NCBI RefSeq assembly: GCF_963677125.1 | Contig: NZ_OY781882.1 | Location: forward strand, 5,726,501 to 5,790,500 | DNA: 64,000 nucleotides | From: an uncultured Desulfobacter sp. | GTDB lineage: Bacteria > Desulfobacterota > Desulfobacteria > Desulfobacterales > Desulfobacteraceae | Reading direction: 5' to 3' | In this document: one piece after another, positions 62,851 to 64,000 of the stretch | How positions within the stretch are numbered: the stretch's first letter is position 1 | How the letters are laid out: the number at the start of each line of letters is the position of its first letter | The notes under the pieces: generated by a model | Told to the model about the DNA's origin: nothing | What the model saw: the letters and a program-made list of their open reading frames with translations, nothing else | Databases searched by the model: none | Translations under genes and position numbers: made by a program

Positions 62851-64000
62851 GAGGCGGACTTTACCATCAAGCCGGGAGCAAAATCAAGATCTGGATTATC
62901 CGGTTGGGCAAGAGAATCATTGCCGGATGCGGGCCTGAACTGACATGGAACGATCAATGCATCCAGAGCGAGAGCACCCTTACCCCGGGGACGCACGATG
63001 AACGGATTCAAATCAAGACTATCAAGACGATCGGCATTGACTGCTGCAAAGGCCGACAGCCTGGCCAGCGTTTTGATCAGGGTTTCGATATCCATTGGTC
63101 CTTTTCCGCGCACTCCTTGCAGCAACGCAAAGCCTTTGATCTCACGAATCATCTGTGCGGCTGCGTCTTCTCCAAAGGGTGCTAATCGCATAGCAACATC
63201 CTTGAACACTTCAACGAAAATGCCCCCTAGGCCGAACAGCACCACCGGCCCAAACACGGGATCTCGCTGAATTCCCAGGATTGTCTCCACACCATCCGTC
63301 ACCATGGGGGCAACAATTACACCGTCCAACCGTGCTTTCGACGTTGCTTTCCGGGCGTTACGCATCAATTTGTAAAAGGCGTCAACAACGGCCTGGGGAC
63401 CATTGAGATTCAGCAGCACACCACCGATTTCGGTTTTGTGCAGGATGTCGGCAGAGGCGATTTTCATCACCACCGGGTAACCCATGGCTTGAGCCGCGGC
63501 ACGGGCCTCTTGTGCAGAGGTTGTCAATCGCTCTGTAATAACAGGAATCCCGGCTTTGGCCAGCAGTTTTTTTGCCGCGTATTCACTCATCGCCTGCTCG
63601 GGTATGAGCACTGTCGACTCGATTCCTTTTGCCTGCTTTGCCTGGGCAAAAGAACGGCCGTAGTTATAAAGCGCTGTCAGGCTGCGCAGGGCACGGGTCG
63701 GATCTTCTATGACCAGAAAACCCGCATCTTCGTAGGGTTGCTTTGCATTCGGTTCTTCGCTGCTGCACAATATCAGAGCTTTATCGGGATATTGCTGCCG
63801 CAACCGTTTTAGTTCGGGAGGCAGGAGCTTTCTGTATTCCGGTGTACGGGCAGGAGGCAGAAAACAGACCAGAGAATCCACATTATCTTGTGCCAGCACC
63901 ACCTCGATGTAGTCTTTCACCAACATCTGATTGTAGGTGGCCTGGGCGGTCATATCTACCGGATTCCGGGTGGCTGAATACGGAATCAGCTTTTTGAGTC
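62847..64000 (-). CDS. ADP-forming acyl-CoA synthetase, C-terminal part (cut by window edge)
   Basis: The frame stays open from 64000 to its stop, so the 5' end lies outside the window. The visible 384 codons begin LIPYSATRNPVDMTAQATY, an in-frame match to the conserved NPVDLT segment that precedes the second CoA-ligase domain. Then come the CoA-ligase part (about 20-120) and an ATP-grasp domain (AGIPVITERLTTSAQEA, GYPVVMKIASADILHKTEIG, and GLGGIFVEVFKD). This is the acetate/acyl-CoA ligase (ADP-forming) fusion, making ATP from acyl-CoA. An ATG at 63953 is internal. The stop overlaps the PHP gene start (4 bp). Confidence 0.9.
   Translation of the reverse strand, partial: LKKLIPYSATRNPVDMTAQATYNQMLVKDYIEVVLAQDNVDSLVCFLPPARTPEYRKLLPPELKRLRQQYPDKALILCSSEEPNAKQPYEDAGFLVIEDPTRALRSLTALYNYGRSFAQAKQAKGIESTVLIPEQAMSEYAAKKLLAKAGIPVITERLTTSAQEARAAAQAMGYPVVMKIASADILHKTEIGGVLLNLNGPQAVVDAFYKLMRNARKATSKARLDGVIVAPMVTDGVETILGIQRDPVFGPVVLFGLGGIFVEVFKDVAMRLAPFGEDAAAQMIREIKGFALLQGVRGKGPMDIETLIKTLARLSAFAAVNADRLDSLDLNPFIVRPRGKGALALDALIVPCQFRPASGNDSLAQPDNPDLDFAPGLMVKSAS

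Noticed and set aside
1..64000. Integrated mobile element or genomic island boundaries
   Set aside because: No tRNA gene, integrase, transposase or flanking direct repeats was seen, and the intergenic style is uniform across the window.

Overview
The window reads as chromosomal DNA of a Gram-negative, probably sulfate-reducing member of the Desulfobacterota (Desulfobacteraceae-like). This is inferred from the mix of genes and not from any rRNA marker: a VPxPGA-type PEP-CTERM tail with an exosortase, a GEMM-type c-di-GMP riboswitch, a TAXI-type TRAP transporter, an ADP-forming acyl-CoA synthetase, and large PP2C and hybrid-kinase signalling proteins. No tRNA, rRNA, CRISPR array, transposase or phage gene was recognised.

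Layout. Positions 1-7700 are mostly housekeeping genes on the minus strand (clpS-clpA, secA, an M23 envelope peptidase, argC), preceded at the left edge by a gene tail and a possible structured RNA. Positions 7700-12300 hold a plus-strand phosphate block, pstS-pstC-pstA-pstB, followed by a PhoB-type regulator; phoU and phoR are not present here. Positions 12350-15900 hold an exosortase-family gene, a c-di-GMP-I riboswitch, a PEP-CTERM protein and a cysteine-rich PstS-like secreted protein. Positions 16084-36053 look like one 20-kb operon of 11 tightly packed genes closed by a good terminator. In order these are two SlyD-like lipoproteins (the second with a thioredoxin domain), a TpsB transporter, a 3225-residue TpsA exoprotein, a DUF2341-LamG-ExbB fusion, ExbD, a TonB-like protein, a putative porin, a coiled-coil protein, an STN-like protein and an OmpH/Skp chaperone.

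Positions 36100-46350 carry a macro-domain protein, a TAXI-TRAP uptake system, a Nudix hydrolase, an M48 protease with TPRs, a lipoprotein, a NifU-like scaffold, KhpA and an ABC-type binding protein. Positions 46400-55000 are dominated by a minus-strand signalling locus: a SpoIIE-type phosphatase, an ornithine-racemase-like enzyme, a sensor-MFS fusion and an unrecognised 525-residue protein. An RsbW-like kinase lies upstream and a STAS protein is divergent. Positions 55000-60425 hold a DUF3124 protein, an OmpA-like protein and a glycine-betaine-type binding protein overlapping a hybrid histidine kinase. The right edge carries trmJ, dtd, a PHP-family phosphatase and the 3' part of an acyl-CoA synthetase.

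The most striking unit is the 7.9-36.1 kb stretch. A phosphate-uptake and PhoB block is followed by a c-di-GMP-sensing leader, cell-surface sorting genes and a giant two-partner-secretion system with its own ExbB/ExbD/TonB-type energiser. It recalls, by gene content, the phosphate-starvation-controlled PdtA/PdtB two-partner system next to ExbB/ExbD genes in Pseudomonas aeruginosa. It adds elements not expected there: a riboswitch, an exosortase, a PstS-like Cys-rich protein and a lectin-like ExbB fusion. The regulatory link is inference. A second candidate for novelty is the PP2C/racemase/sensor-MFS/unknown operon at 46.4-53.6 kb.
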